Assembly: GCA_021234155.1 (NCBI GenBank)
Contig: JAJEKV010000009.1
Coordinates: 12,592,546-12,656,545, forward strand
Origin: Isoetes taiwanensis
Lineage: Eukaryota; Streptophyta; Lycopodiopsida; Isoetales; Isoetaceae
Reading direction: 5' to 3'
Length of the DNA stretch: 64,000 nt
Shown one piece after another: positions 12,485 to 23,940 of this stretch (position 1 is its first letter; every line of letters starts with the position of its first letter). The notes beneath the pieces were generated by a model that was not told the origin of the DNA, did not search any database, and saw only the letters and a list, made by a program, of their open reading frames with translations. A program made the position numbers and the translations under genes.

Positions 12485-12491
12485 TATATAA
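12485..12491 (+). promoter_or_regulatory. Probable TATA box of the first CML gene
   Basis: TATATAA about 70 bases before the ATG at 12560, a normal position for a plant core promoter with a short 5' leader. Confidence 0.55.
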
Positions 12492-12559
12492 TACAGTAAG
12501 ACAATTGCGATTTACAGGTAGTTATCTTTCCTTTTTTTTGTTGGGGTTCATTTGCTGCC

Positions 12560-13252
12560 ATGGAAATTTCTGAGGTTTCACCTTCTGAATTATTCCCTGT
12601 TTCCCTTTCTAAATCTTTCAGTTCCAATTCAATGAGGTCCACAAATAACAGCACTCTGAACCTCAAAGTTGAAACTCCAAAGGTGGATTTTCTTCTAGAA
12701 GACCATTGGCATTTTAACTCAGTTTTGAGCCCAAAAGGATCTCTTGAAAACATCATAGTTCCCAATGAAGAGGAGATGAAAGCCCAGCTTGAAGAAGAAA
12801 GGAAGGAGATGCAAAAAGTTTTCAATACTCTTGATTTAAATGGAGATGGTTTTATCAGCATTGAAGAGCTGCAGGAACTCATGGCAAAGCTGGACAGTCC
12901 TAGCTCTGCAGAGGAAATTGAGCTTATGCTAAAATCTGTGGATGAAAATGGTGATGGATTGGTTGATTTTGAGGAGTTCGTTTCTTTGCATAAAAGTCCA
13001 AAGAATGAAGAGGAGGAAGAGCAGGAGTTATATCAAGCTTTCCGCCTTTTCGACCGCAATAATGATGGATTCATCAGTGCTCAAGAGCTTCATACTGTGC
13101 TAACTAATTTAGGCTTTGTCCAGCAACACAAGGTAAAGGAATGTGAGCACATGATAAGAGGAGTGGATTCTGATGGAGATGGTTTGGTAAATTTCTCAGA
13201 GTTTAAGCTCATGATGTCTCCCAGGCAGTCTGCACCTATACCTTCATTCTAG
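12560..13252 (+). CDS. Calmodulin-like protein, four EF-hands, N-terminal extension
   Basis: A 230-residue intronless CML. Four canonical 12-residue calcium loops occupy residues 92-103 (DLNGDGFISIEE), 128-139 (DENGDGLVDFEE), 165-176 (DRNNDGFISAQE) and 203-214 (DSDGDGLVNFSE); each has Asp at position 1 and Glu at 12, so all four should bind calcium. A Ser-rich extension of about 80 residues precedes them and holds the motif DHWHFNSVLSP (48-58), which recurs in the other long CMLs here. No myristoylation or prenylation signal is visible. Such proteins are calcium sensors without enzymatic activity; the target is unknown. A TATA box lies 70 bp upstream. It is the intact relative of the duplicated pair at 20765 and 55120. 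Confidence 0.93.
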   Translation: MEISEVSPSELFPVSLSKSFSSNSMRSTNNSTLNLKVETPKVDFLLEDHWHFNSVLSPKGSLENIIVPNEEEMKAQLEEERKEMQKVFNTLDLNGDGFISIEELQELMAKLDSPSSAEEIELMLKSVDENGDGLVDFEEFVSLHKSPKNEEEEEQELYQAFRLFDRNNDGFISAQELHTVLTNLGFVQQHKVKECEHMIRGVDSDGDGLVNFSEFKLMMSPRQSAPIPSF

Positions 13253-13380
13253 AAAGTTTTTTAAGAAGGGCCATTTTAGGTAATAAATAATGAAGGGGAT
13301 CTATTTCCGAAATTGCAATAGTATTCCTAGGTGTTATATGTTGATGCCAAAAACATTTTATTGTAGACAATGATTTTCAT

Positions 13381-13489
13381 TGCCATAAATTTACATCTAT
13401 ATAAGAACTCCACTCTCCAAATCAGTTCTTACGACTTGCCATAAATTTACATCTATATAAGAACTCCACTCTCCAAATCAGTTCTTACT
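13381..13489 (+). repeat. 56-bp tandem duplication downstream of CML
   Basis: The unit starting TGCCATAAATTTACATC is present twice, at 13381-13436 and 13437-13489, almost without differences. It contains TATATAAG in each copy. It lies about 130 bp after the CML stop codon. Confidence 0.9.
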
Positions 13490-14274
13490 ACTATTATTAT
13501 ATCTGTGAAAATAACTGACAATTCTCATCTTCATGCAACATTTCTTGTCTTATCTTCTTTATTAAAATGGGAGAGTGTTGGTTTCTGTGCCAGAATGCCG
13601 CATATGCAGATGCATGCGTCGTTCCCTCTCGCCCCTACATGACTATTTTGGTCCTCTACGTCTTTCGTCTCTCCTACCTGTTGAAACTTTGAGCGAGAAG
13701 AGAGCGGCACCGGGCAGCGATGGCCCTAATCCTTCAGTTCTTGATAGCAGAAGGGTTTTCTTGCAATCTTTTTGTTATATTGCTTGACATTGTCCCTTTA
13801 GGACAACGACGTAACAAATAAAGGGCTTGGATTTATCAAACATTCTTGCTGAGCAGTGTAATACAGGGGATACAGATGAGCAACACATGCTGTGGAGAGG
13901 TGAGCAGCCAGAGGTGGGATCTTTTGCAGCTCTTGAAGAAGAGAAAGACTTTGATGCCACGTTGCCCAGGTCTGCTTTTATGTCGACATAAAATTTGTGC
14001 CACGACTTCAGGGGTAAGTTGGCCAATTATTTCAATGATGTCGATTCTTGCTTTCGCTGACGCAATTAATGTAGTCATGGGTGCAATTTGGAACCGTCAG
14101 CCTGTTAGAAGAAATCGCAGAAGAATCGAGCAAAGTAAAGCTAGATTGAAGAAAATAGCTAGCAAACTTCTCTTGGGGTCGGGGGACGTCAATCTCAATT
14201 CTGGGAAGAAGAACTTGATGCTAAAGCCAAACACCTCCTCAGGTATATTTCTTACTATTTCTATTCCTGCTTGA
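13490..14274 (+). other. Unidentified possible exon fragments
   Basis: Two plus-strand pieces look more gene-like than their surroundings but I do not recognise them. At 13857-14010 one frame reads NTGDTDEQHMLWRGEQPEVG and continues acidic, with a stop near its end; it is preceded by a pyrimidine tract and AG and followed by GGGTAAG. At 14010-14250 another frame is basic (RRNRRRIEQSKARLKKIASK). They could be remains of a spliced gene or of a captured fragment. Confidence 0.25.
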
Positions 14275-14852
14275 TCGACCTTCAGCTCAAATTATTAAGC
14301 ATTTGTTGTGAAATGCAGGACCTACAACTCTCCTTCTTGGCATTCGTCTGCAAATAGGAATATGTTTCAGCTCCAGTTTCTCATGAAAAGTCCGGCTTAA
14401 CAGTAAAGTATATTAACTGCCCCATTTTTTAGGTCCATGTTTTTCTTGCACGAAAGGTTAACCCTATTTCGGAAAACAGGGGCTTGAGAATGAACTCTGC
14501 ACATCAATTCTTCCACCATTATAAATCAGGTGCCACGGTGCTCAAAAAAGATAATAATGGTTTTTTTTCCAACTTGAGCTTAATTAAATGAGGATCCACA
14601 AGGATTTGTAGTTGGACACCCAAGAAAGCAATGCCCGATTCAAGGTAAAAATCTGCGCAGATCCCGGCACAGATCATTTTCTCTTTTCGGCTTCTTCATA
14701 TTCAACTATATTCTTACAGTTATGACAGCCTTCTTCTTGAAGAGTGGGAAGGATCTGGAATTTGCTCAACTCAAAAGCATACTAATGGAGTCATTAAAGT
14801 ATTTTCCACCAGCCCCACACCAATGCGATGGCAATCCTCAACTTTCAGTTTC
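14275..14852. other. Spacer, nothing recognised
   Basis: No coding pattern, repeats or element ends seen. Confidence 0.4.
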
Positions 14853-15257
14853 AGTACATCTATTCCTATCAAAGCTTTAAAATGTCCCTGCATGTTATAT
14901 ATTCATTGCAAAGGCTCCATTTTTGTATTGCAGAAGGCCTATTTTAGCTTCTATAGCATAGCAGCAGGAACACTCCAGATCTTCGAAATGATTCCTTCCT
15001 GGTGGGCACTAGAATTTAGTTTCTTAGCTCTCTAGCTCTTTGTACAAAAGTTTTCAATATAACTTAGCACCTTGCTATTGAACTGTTAAATCTTAACTTT
15101 GCACATTACATCTATATTCCTACTAAAACTTTAAAATGTCCCATAGGTTTAACATTTATTTGCACCTTATGTATTCATGGCAAAGGCTCCTTTTTCATAT
15201 TGCAGAAGGTCTGGTTTAGCTTCTATAGCATAGCAGCAGAATACTCCAAGCAGATCA
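14853..15257 (+). repeat. Direct duplication, ~130-150 bp units
   Basis: 14853-14984 and about 15108-15257 share ACATCTAT, CTTTAAAATGTCCC, ATTCATKGCAAAGGCTCC, TATTGCAGAAGG and TAGCTTCTATAGCATAGCAG in the same order, about 255 bp apart. The second copy is the landing site of the hAT element at 15266. Confidence 0.8.
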
Positions 15258-15265
15258 CCCCAGGT

Positions 15266-16489
15266 CAGTGTGGAAAATTCAACTTATTTATTGTCTTTTT
15301 GAAATTGAATGTGTCAATTGACACACTTCCAAATTTTTTGTGTCTCATTTGACGCATTGTGAACATCATTGACACACTTTTTTTTATGTTATCAAATGAA
15401 GAAAATAATTTGAAGTTCTACAACAAAAAGATTACAAAATGAATTTTGCTATGAAAGATAAGTTTATATAAATAAAAGGAAAATGAAAAATTCTATTGAA
15501 TATTAATTCTTCTTGTTTTACCTTGCTCATTGAGCCAAATGTTATAGATCTCATGCCAATCAACAACCTCATAAGAATTGCCTGACAAAGAAATTAATAA
15601 ATGAGCATCTAATGTGTCATTACATATTCTAGCTCTTTTTTTGCATCTTACTTCATTTGTCCTGGAGGTTCCACGTTCGCATGTGGCAGTGTTCATGGGA
15701 ATCACCATAATTGCTTGCCATAGCTTTATAAGTTCAGGATACAATATAGACCAATAACTTGTATCTCCATCACCATTACTTGCAATACAATACCTCCAAG
15801 CTGCTATCATATGTTTTTCTCCACATGAGACATTCATATTTTCAATAAATCCTTCACGTTCAATCCTACACTTCTCTACATACAGCACTTAGAAGTCATG
15901 TAGCAGTTCAATTCTCCTGTGGGTGAAGTGGAATAAGGCAAATCCAACTGGTTTTCTTGCATGCAGCTAGAATCTGGGCAAATCCGGTTGGCTTTTTGGA
16001 ATTCGACTGCATGCTTTTTAGAGAAGACATTTATTGAGGAGATTCGATTTATGCCTCTGTATAGTGAAATCCAAAAAAAAATCCATCGTAGGCCGTTTCT
16101 AGAAAAATCCGATGAGAGGAGAGGGCATTCCGATTGGGGAAACATTCTAACTAAATGAAATCGAAATGGGGAGAAAAAACGTTATTCTAAATAAGGGAAA
16201 TTTTATTATATGGCATAATTTTTTGAGCATAAATAACTTGAATTCAAATTTGGTAGCATTATTAAGTATACACATACATTAAGCCTTGTACAGACTTGGG
16301 GCTCTAATTTTTTTTGACACGCTTAATATTCTTAAGTGTGTCAAATGACATTTAAAATTTTTTAAAGTCTCTTTTGACGCATTTTATCAAATTATAAATT
16401 CTCTTTTGACACATTTTCTCTACGGAAGATGTCTTTTTGACACATTTTTTTGCTTTTGACACACTCTGGGGTGTCAAATTCCCACACTA
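15266..16489 (-). mobile_element. hAT transposon, 1224 bp, with 8-bp target duplication
   Basis: The ends are CAGTGTGG on the left and CCACACTA on the right, giving terminal inverted repeats [CT]AGTGTGG. The flanks are identical 8-bp direct repeats CCCCAGGT (15258-15265 and 16490-16497), the hallmark of hAT elements. Both subterminal regions (15305-15395 and 16315-16470) are packed with copies of TGTGTCAAWTGACACA-like and TTTTGACACATTTT motifs on both strands, as expected of hAT transposase binding sites. The interior keeps only the C-terminal part of a transposase on the minus strand, so the copy is non-autonomous by internal deletion. Confidence 0.9.
15493..15888 (-). pseudogene. hAT transposase C-terminal (dimerisation) fragment
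   Basis: A 131-residue open frame. Its second half matches the hAT family dimerisation region: LWQAIMVIPMNTATCERGTS corresponds to the conserved (I/L)P-x-S-x-x-x-E-R-x-F-S block, followed by TLDAHLLISLSGN and the terminal W-x-x-I-Y-N-I-W segment. The usual Phe-Ser after Glu-Arg-Gly is Thr-Ser here. The catalytic DDE and BED zinc-finger parts are missing. It lies entirely inside the 15266-16489 element, which settles the assignment. Confidence 0.8.
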
Positions 16490-16497
16490 CCCCAGGT

Positions 16498-17060
16498 CTC
16501 CAGGTCTTTGACAAATGTCCGGCATCGCCGGGCACACGTTTCTAGTTATATTTTACTAATTATAGTACCCAGCATTGCCGGGCTTTAGTAACAATCTGAA
16601 TGGGTGGTGTTTCATTATTGCATTGTCTGTTTATATGGTAGCTTTTGCGGAGATGATTTTTTGATCAAGCATCACTGCGTTTAGGAATATATGAATATGC
16701 AAATTTGTGTTGTGCAATCAAAGCAACAATCCAAAGTAGAACTATCTTTACGATCTACCATTTGAAACCAAATTGTCATATTGGAATAATAGAGATCGCT
16801 ATGTACGGTCCAGATCAAAGATTAAAGGGCAAATATGCCCATAAGATAACTCTCGTTGTCTTACGTAACTCCTCATATGAATATACATCCAAATCAAAGG
16901 GGGTTTCAGGGGGATTTTAATTTAAATGTGCTGGATACAATGGTTTGTGTTAATTAATGTTAATTGTACTGATGTGTTGGTCGTTATATTAAAAAAAAAT
17001 TTGGGCCCTTCGGGCCCTAACAAAGGCCTTCGGGCACTAAGGATGGCATAAATACATATA
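16498..17060 (+). repeat. Dispersed repeat related to 44640-45030
   Basis: 16795-17060 contains TATGTACGGTCCAGATC, AAAGGGCAAATATG, CAAAGGGGGTTTCAG, GGGATTTTAATTTAAA and GGGCCCTTCGGGCCC. The same phrases occur at 44640-44800 on the minus strand and 44925-45015 on the plus strand. The 3' part has CCTTCGGGC repeats around a palindrome. Function unknown. 16498-16720 has two GCCGGGC-containing phrases (16520 and 16570) and no gene. Confidence 0.65.
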
Positions 17061-18889
17061 ACAATTTTACAAACACTTATGCATGTAACAACGTTAAAAA
17101 TACTTGTGCATGTAATCCAATTACAGGACACTGCTAGGGGTTATATTAATGCTGAACCCCGACGTAGTAGAACTTTCTGTTGATACATGTTCACTATAGT
17201 CCATTCGGCGCAATCCGATATGGTGTAGATAATGCCCTGGCCCGAGGGTGTTATTGAAAAAAAAAATTTGAGGGCCATCAAAATGGCGAGGATGTGCGCG
17301 CGCCCTTAACACACTGCCCCGAGAGTTTTGGGCCATTCGATCACCATCAAAATTGATCTAAATCTACCATTTTCATCACAGCCTAGGGTGTTATAAAGTA
17401 GCAGTGTGTTATGGCTCCAGTAAACCACTGATCAAGATTGATGTTGGATCACTATAAACTTGAGGGGCAGTGTGTTAAAAATAGGATATGTAAGCGTCTA
17501 CTAGGCTTGGCTATCTGGTGATTTCCTAATATGTACCTTAAACAAAAACATAAAAAGCCTAGAAGGCAAACCCAAGATTTACAGAGCCATCAGATAAGAA
17601 TTCCTTGCATCTTTGGGTGTAGTGGCGAAGCTGTCAGCAACGAAAGTGCCCAAAAATCATTACAACAAAGTAAAAGCAAAAAGAAAAGGGAGGTAGAATA
17701 AATGTTTCAAAAATAGAAGATATTCTTCTTTGTTGCAAGCATAACATAAAATGGTTTCCCATATTCACAAAATCCAGAAGAAATGATCAAGTTTTACAAT
17801 ATTTAAGTTTGTTGTCAAAATAACCATGTTGCTGCTTACATAATTAGTGCCGATTGTATATGATGCTAATGTAGTTTACATTAGCAAAAGCTGCAGGACA
17901 TTCTTTGAAAAAGTTTCATGAGATCATACATTAATGTGCTAGTTAAATACAACACATCGAAATGTGAAAGAATCACTCTTGCTTAATTTAAGCCTATAGC
18001 AGTCTCAATTCACTTACACTAACTTCTGCCAGACTTGAGAAAGAGGCCATTTGCAACAAGAACTTAACATAGGCAGTAAATCCTTTGGCCCAGAAAGTGC
18101 AGCAGGAAGAACATGAGCCAGATAGTAAGAAATTGCTTTGCAAATCTGCAAAAAAATGAATCATTATGAGGGAGCAAACAAAGCAAACTAATGAATTAAA
18201 CCAATAAGCTTTATTCAATTCATACCGGCTCTCTGTATGTTTGTGTGAAAATCAAGAATTTGAGAATGGAAAAATCCGAGCTTGGTTTGACATATTATCT
18301 ACAAAGGTTTTTGAAAATTCACATGCTAATCATAAGTGTGAATGAATCCCATAAATTCCATACTTGGTAAAGAAGCTCATGTTGTTTCTGCTGGCGTTTA
18401 AATTTCGGCTGGCATTTCTTTAACACATGAACACACGCTTTCCCAAAGCTACGGTAATTGCCAAAACATCAACCAAAACATTTGTCCGCAGGAAGAGGTC
18501 CTGGAATATAACCGAAGTCCAAATACTGCAAGCCAAAGACAAGTAAAATGGCAAGCAAAGCAAGATATGACAACCCTTCAACAACTCCTAATAAGCCAAA
18601 CGGACCAGAAGAAAGTCCAGGCATAGTCTTTACCTTGGTAACTACAGATCAGCCAATTAATCTAAGCACATCCAAGCACGAGGGCCTCTTATAACTAGCT
18701 ATACCGGGCACAAGGGCCTCCAATCTCACGACCAACCACTGGCACACGGGGCACCAACTGACAACCATCCACGGGCACAAGGGTCACAAGCTCATAACCA
18801 ATACTTAGCACAAGGGACATGAGGGTCCTTTGCAATAAACATACGAGCTACACTACTAAAGTTGGGTGGGAAAATCAAAGCAAGCAAGC
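17061..18889. other. Spacer, nothing recognised
   Basis: Non-coding as far as I can read. 17110-17480 repeats phrases about GGGTGTTAT and ACACACTGCCCCGAG in both orientations, a weak sign of an old short element. 18650-18860 repeats GCACAAGGG-type phrases several times. Confidence 0.35.
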
Positions 18890-19421
18890 AGATGGACAAG
18901 GTGGCGTAGATGTGGACATCTCCACCAAAACGCCGCATGAGTCATAATGTTATACAACATGAGAGCCACACATTAGTTGCAATGCTAATGCTGCTTGAGT
19001 CATAATGCTTCTCAAAACACAATTTGAGCCACAAACCTCTCATAAAGTCATAATACCACACGCGAGCCACAATGCTAATGTCGTTCAATCCACAACACTC
19101 TACTAACATCTTGCACAGCAGAAAAGCCCAACCAAAGTAATGGATCAGAGGAAGCTACATCTAGGCATCTCCACAACATGAATCACAAATCACAATGCTA
19201 TTTGGATATCTCCACTAAAAATACAACATGGTCACGTCTGGGCATCTCCATTAAAGCACAACATGAGCCACACATTAGCCACAATGCTAATGTTGCTCAA
19301 GGCAATATGCTCTACTAAAAACACAACATGCGCCACAATGCTCTCATAAAATTACAGTGCCACAACGAGAGCCACACATGAGCCACAATACTAATGCTGC
19401 TCGAGCCACAAAGCTCCACTA
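18890..19421 (+). repeat. Degenerate tandem repeat region
   Basis: The phrase GAGCCACAATGCTAATG and variants (CACAACATGAGCCACACATT, TGCTCGAGCCACA) recur at irregular spacing, for example near 18965, 19075, 19265 and 19375. Copies are diverged and interleaved with CATCTCCA phrases. It ends where the long LTR copy begins. Confidence 0.6.
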
Positions 19422-19423
19422 AT

Positions 19424-20700
19424 ATGACTTTCCCCGAAAATATACGCCATAAATACGTATATTTCTAGACCTCGTCACCGTACAAGCCTACCATTATAGC
19501 CTTGTACACCATAGTAAGTGGAAAAGGGAGCATAGCTAAGTTATTTACATAACTTAGCTAACCTTAGGCTTAAGGCCATTTCCACATGGCCTTAACCTAT
19601 TGGGCACCCGCCACATGGAGGCACCCCATTGGAGCCACGTGGTAGTGATATGGAACCCTAACCTATAAGTATCCTAACCCTAACCCTAGGCCACTTTTTG
19701 GCTCCACCTACCTTGTGACCTGTTCTTCGCCCAGAACTCTGTTTCAAACACCGTTCGTTGCGGCATAGCTCCAAATTGACAGCCCCAAAACAGTACGCTC
19801 ATCAGAAGGAGGAGGAATCACTCGACTCATCATCAAGTCATGCAGACCCCGGGAGTTGGAGGAAGTTCATCCGGAGCAGGTATTCATAGTAGCTTCATAG
19901 ATAGATCACCTGGAACCTAGGATTCCAGATGAGCTAGTCTCTTATCTTGTTAGTAGAGCCTTCCTAGAACCCTCAGTCTAGGTTTGGAACCCTAATTAAT
20001 GAACTCTAATTGTAAGTTAGATGGATGTGATTAGAATTAGATGTATCTTCATTATTGATCATATTATGTTGATGTACGATGTTAGTTGATCTTATATTTG
20101 CACCCCTTGTGTATTGGGAAGGGGGGTAGAGACCTAGTGGCTATTATCTAGATGATGCTTCTAGTTTAGATCCTTAGTTCCTATTATTATGCGGCCTGTG
20201 CATAGGAACCCACCCAGCTACGGAGGCTATGGAATGACTTAGCACTATACAACGAGGCTAGTGGCAAAGTTGATGGGGGTCCCTGCTGAGCGTGGCTACT
20301 GGGGACCCATGGTGAGCTAGGTCTATAGTCGGTCACTTCGTGTGGGCCGGGTATTGGTCCGACACTTCCTGGGTCAATGGTGTCGCCCTGAATGCATCCC
20401 CTGATCCTCAGGAGTTGCAGGTGCTGACCTGATTCTCGTTTTGGGGAGTTCAATCAGGTACGAATCGTGTGCCGTCATGATTCTCTAGCCGCCCATGCAA
20501 CCAATAGACCTCGGGAAGGGGAGATGGAACCTTTCCTACCTCATCGGACTAGGGAGATACAACCCGGAGTAGTCTCGATGGGTGATACCATGAGACTACA
20601 TATCCGACAGGTTATAGTCACACCAGAGCCCAATCTAGCCAGTCTGCAAAGTATGCACAGGAGGGGCGGATATGGCATATTGATATCTTTGTTGGATCTA
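19424..20700 (+). mobile_element. Truncated copy of the long LTR family
   Basis: Begins TGACTTTCC-AAATATACG..AATACGTATATT and aligns in order with the solo LTR at 56318-60111: GTGTATTGGGAAGGGGGG near 20110 (56950 there), GTGCATA before CCCACC at 20198, CCTCATCGGACTAGGGAG at 20540 and AAAGTATGCACAGGAGGGG at 20649. It lacks the last part of the LTR, ending where the inverted segmental duplication starts. It holds CCTAACCCTAACCCTAGG at 19670-19690 and a perfect 12-bp hairpin at 19533-19560 (TAGCTAAGTTAT, loop TTAC). No internal retroelement sequence is attached. Confidence 0.75.
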
Positions 20701-20751
20701 TGGATGTATGGATGTGCTACCCTTCAAATATATTTCACTTTTCACTAGGTA

Positions 20752-21755
20752 TCTTCAACATCCATATTTCTTCTTTTCACTAGGTATCTTCCTCCTCTTC
20801 ATTATTTGAACTTTTATACAAACAGTAAAATTCCTCAAAATCAACTAAGCCATCCCCATTTTCGTCCACAGCTTTTAGCATAACCTGAATTTCGTCTGCA
20901 GGGCTAGGACAGTCTAACTTTGCCATGAGTTGCTGCAGCTCTTCAGTGCTGATAAAACCATCTCCATTCAAATCAAGAACGTTGAAAACTTTCTGCATCT
21001 CCTTGCTTTCTTCATCAAACTGAGCTTGCATTTCTTTTTCAACGGAAAGCATGATGTTTTCCAGGGACCCTTTTGGGCTCAGAACTGAATCAAAATGTCA
21101 GTGATCCTCTAGAAGAAAATCCGCCCCTAAAGTTTCTAGCTTGAGTTTCACTATGCTGTTATTCTGGATTTCGTTGATTATATAAGATAGAAACCAAAAT
21201 TCTTAGAAAATACTGAGAAGATGAAACGCACAAATATCTGCAAGCAATAGAGACCTGCAAGCAAGTGATGGCTACGTATTAAGCAAACTGCTTCGGTTCA
21301 GACTATAATCTAGAAAAAAAAAGTGAAAAGAATTAAAAAAAAAAAAGAGGAAGCTGCCTGAAGCTCCATATTGTACTGTTTTGTACTTCTATTTGCAAGT
21401 TCCGAGAAGCAGGCCACTGAATTATAGCCATACACCAAAAGATTTTTAGCCAATTTGTGGGACCGATATTTTGAGTTGTCTGTTTTGGCATGGCAACTCA
21501 GATTGTATGACTCAGAATTAAGAAGAGCTTATTATTTTAGCTGAGAAAAAAATCCAGAAGCACCGTTGTATCGAATCTGGCCCCAGCTCTATGGTTCATA
21601 CCAAACCAATATGTTAAATGTAGTGCACATTGCTGTTTGGTGACTTCTGTTGTGCATGCAAAGGTCCCTTTTTCTACAGCTTTTCCACGGGTAAAGCTAT
21701 CCTCACCCTCCATGATGGGCTATGCAATGGTTAAATTAACTTGTACAAATTCAGC
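20752..21755 (-). repeat. Segmental duplication, inverted copy A
   Basis: Read on the minus strand this stretch aligns with 54390-55835 from a GAATTTGTACA..AATTGAACCATTG-like start, through CATCATGGAGGGTGAGGATAG, GGGGCCAGATTCGATACAA and GCCTGCTTCTCGGAACTTGC, into the CML coding part and its 3' flank (GATACCTAGTGAAAA). Indels separate the copies. Copy A has lost about 411 bp covering EF-hands 3 and 4. Confidence 0.88.
20765..21160 (-). pseudogene. Truncated calmodulin-like gene, EF-hands 1-2 only
   Basis: From an ATG at 21052 the minus strand encodes 90 residues with two intact EF-hand loops (DLNGDGFISTEE and DENGDGLVDFEE), then NNEEEEDT and a stop at 20780. Upstream codons still align with the long CML at 12560 (GADFLLEDH...HFDSVLSPKGS), but the Trp codon of the W-x-F motif is TGA (21098-21100), as in the copy at 55120. 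Downstream, GAAGA joins directly to the 3' flank sequence GATACCTAG, so EF-hands 3 and 4 were removed by a deletion at 5-bp microhomology. The last 36 bp (ATGGATGTTGAAGATACC region) are duplicated. A two-EF-hand product is possible but a pseudogene is more likely. Confidence 0.85.
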
Positions 21756-23935
21756 ATTCTCATAGTTCTTCAGCATTCTCAACATAGAAGTAAGAAAGGC
21801 TATCCAGAATGTCTTTACCAATTTTGAATGATCATTGTCTATGGGCAAAGGTCTTAATTCACTATTTGATCACTCTAGATACCAATAAGAGAAATACATG
21901 TTAGCAGATTCAGATGTAATCTTAAAAAAGAAAAGATAAGCACTACCTAGACTTTGAAGTTTCATTACAGATATCTAGTCATACTCAAAAGCTCCCTCCA
22001 AGATCCAAACCTACAAAACATAGGCCCAAATCAATGCAATGAAAGATATACAACATGATTAACGAAGAAAGGCAAAATAAAACTCTAAACACGCCATTTT
22101 GGAATTGAAAGCTAGAAAAGAATGACATGCATTGCAGTAACCCATTCAAAACTCACCTGTATAGGTAGACAAATAGCCATAAACTACAGATTCAGCCTCC
22201 TCAGATTAACCTGATAGCGATTTTTAGGATGCCAACAGTAAGAGCCAATGCTTCTGGCCCGTGAATAATTAACAATGTTTTACATAATAATTCGCACAAA
22301 TAGACCTTGCTTAGGGGACTGAGGTTATAATCTCTTGATTATATGTATCATAGTATATTGCATAAGCAGATTTAATAAGATAAGATAAGATAAGATAAAT
22401 TTTTATCGTCCGCGGAAACAATATTTTAAAAAGGAAATTGGAACATGGCACCTATGACAATACCGCATGCCTTAGAGCTCCCAAAGACGCTCTTGAATTG
22501 GCCAGATTACATAGAAAGACTGCTCAGAAGTTTGAGGCTGCTGCAAGTTGGAAAAAATCAAACAAATTACAATTTGGAAGAATAAACCGGAGGAACTAAG
22601 CAACGATCAAGCTGGCATAGCCAGAATTAAGAAAAATATACAAACGTCGAAATAATCAATACCAACATAGATAAAATGGCTTGAAAGAAACAACTTCAAG
22701 AATAAGTCTGCAGAAAGCCCTATTGATCATTAAACTCAGTCGATCCAGCATTGGGTCAGATTTCATAACATTACCTGTAGCAAAATAGCCATTGAATCCT
22801 AGACCACATCATAATCGACCCTAGCAAACCCCTTAGATGCATCATAAATAATTGCTCGTGGGCATCTCCTATCTGCGAGCAAAGAAATAATCTTAGAAAG
22901 ACACTCGGCAAGCATATAAATAACAAATCTATCTCCGCTTCTAAACCTAGGCATTGGAACAGATGCATGCCATTATCCTACCCCGTCCTCCATCACACAT
23001 ATGCTGCAGCAGCGGAAGTCTCCGCTATTTCGATCTTCAACAAAAATATTACGGACTGCTACGATTTTTGGAAAACCAGAAAATATTTCCGGCGGCCAAA
23101 ACCCTCCAAATCCTATGAAATCGATTAAAAAAAAATCCAAAAATGTTTTTTGCCATGCCGGGGAATTCCAAATTAACAAGATGGATAATATGTATCCAAG
23201 ATACAAATTGAAAATTACATTACAAGCAGAGATTTCGAAACATCATATATATAGTTTGTCTACTGGCAACAAATTAGCTTATTACACCTTGCAACTTTGG
23301 TCTCCATCCTGTGGAATAACCCTTGCCCAGCACGGAAATCACAACTATGCAACCATACAACTTGATGAAACTTATTTCAAAGCTTTCGTCACATGGATGC
23401 ACATCACGAAGAGACCTGCAAATTATGCTTTACGAGGTATGTCCTTCTGTTTTTCTTTTAGGGGCTAAAATACAAGCAAAAGCAATTAAATTAATCATGA
23501 ACACAGTATTGCAGCTTGCTGTCTGCGTGAACACAGTATCACAGCTTGCCACTCAAGCATAATAATCTTCATCGCCACATTATCCCAATGTGCGCATGTT
23601 CCTGAATCTAGACTATCAGCTCGGCCTCCAATCGTTGGCCAAGATTCCACCCCAGAATCAGGGCTATGCACACATTCTTGTATACAGCTAGAGCTCAAAG
23701 CAAAGACCTTGACAAAATAATACTTTGGGATTGAGACCTTACTATATTGATGTAAATTCTATTAGGTCAAGATTTAATTGTTTTTGTTGCTCCATTCATT
23801 TATTGATATTGTATTATCCTCGTAATATATTAACTGTGATATGCAAATAAACTTTTGATAATACTGTGAAAATATAGTGTAACACCATTGTCTACTGAGA
23901 TTTTATTCTCATAGAAGGCTTGCTACATTGATTCA
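21756..23935. other. Spacer with one LINE tail
   Basis: No gene recognised; ORFs at 22973-23468 on both strands have no familiar domain. A local duplication of GAACACAGTATYRCAGCTTG lies at 23499-23550. Confidence 0.4.
22375..22425 (-). repeat. LINE 3' terminus with (TTATC)n tail
   Basis: On the minus strand TTTCCGCGGACGATAAAAAT is followed by TTATC repeats. This is the last ~25 bases of the LINE family at 1349 and 7229 but with a different tail pentamer. Confidence 0.6.
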
Positions 23936-23940
23936 TTATC

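Noticed and set aside
12484-12882. 132-residue minus-strand ORF over the CML gene
   Set aside because: Antisense shadow of the EF-hand coding sequence; similar shadows lie over the other CMLs.
19670-19690. Interstitial telomere repeat
   Set aside because: Only about two units of CCCTAA inside an LTR; too short and explained by the LTR sequence.
23001-23468. 155-residue plus-strand ORF
   Set aside because: No recognisable domain, composition like the AT-rich surroundings, and an overlapping open frame on the other strand.
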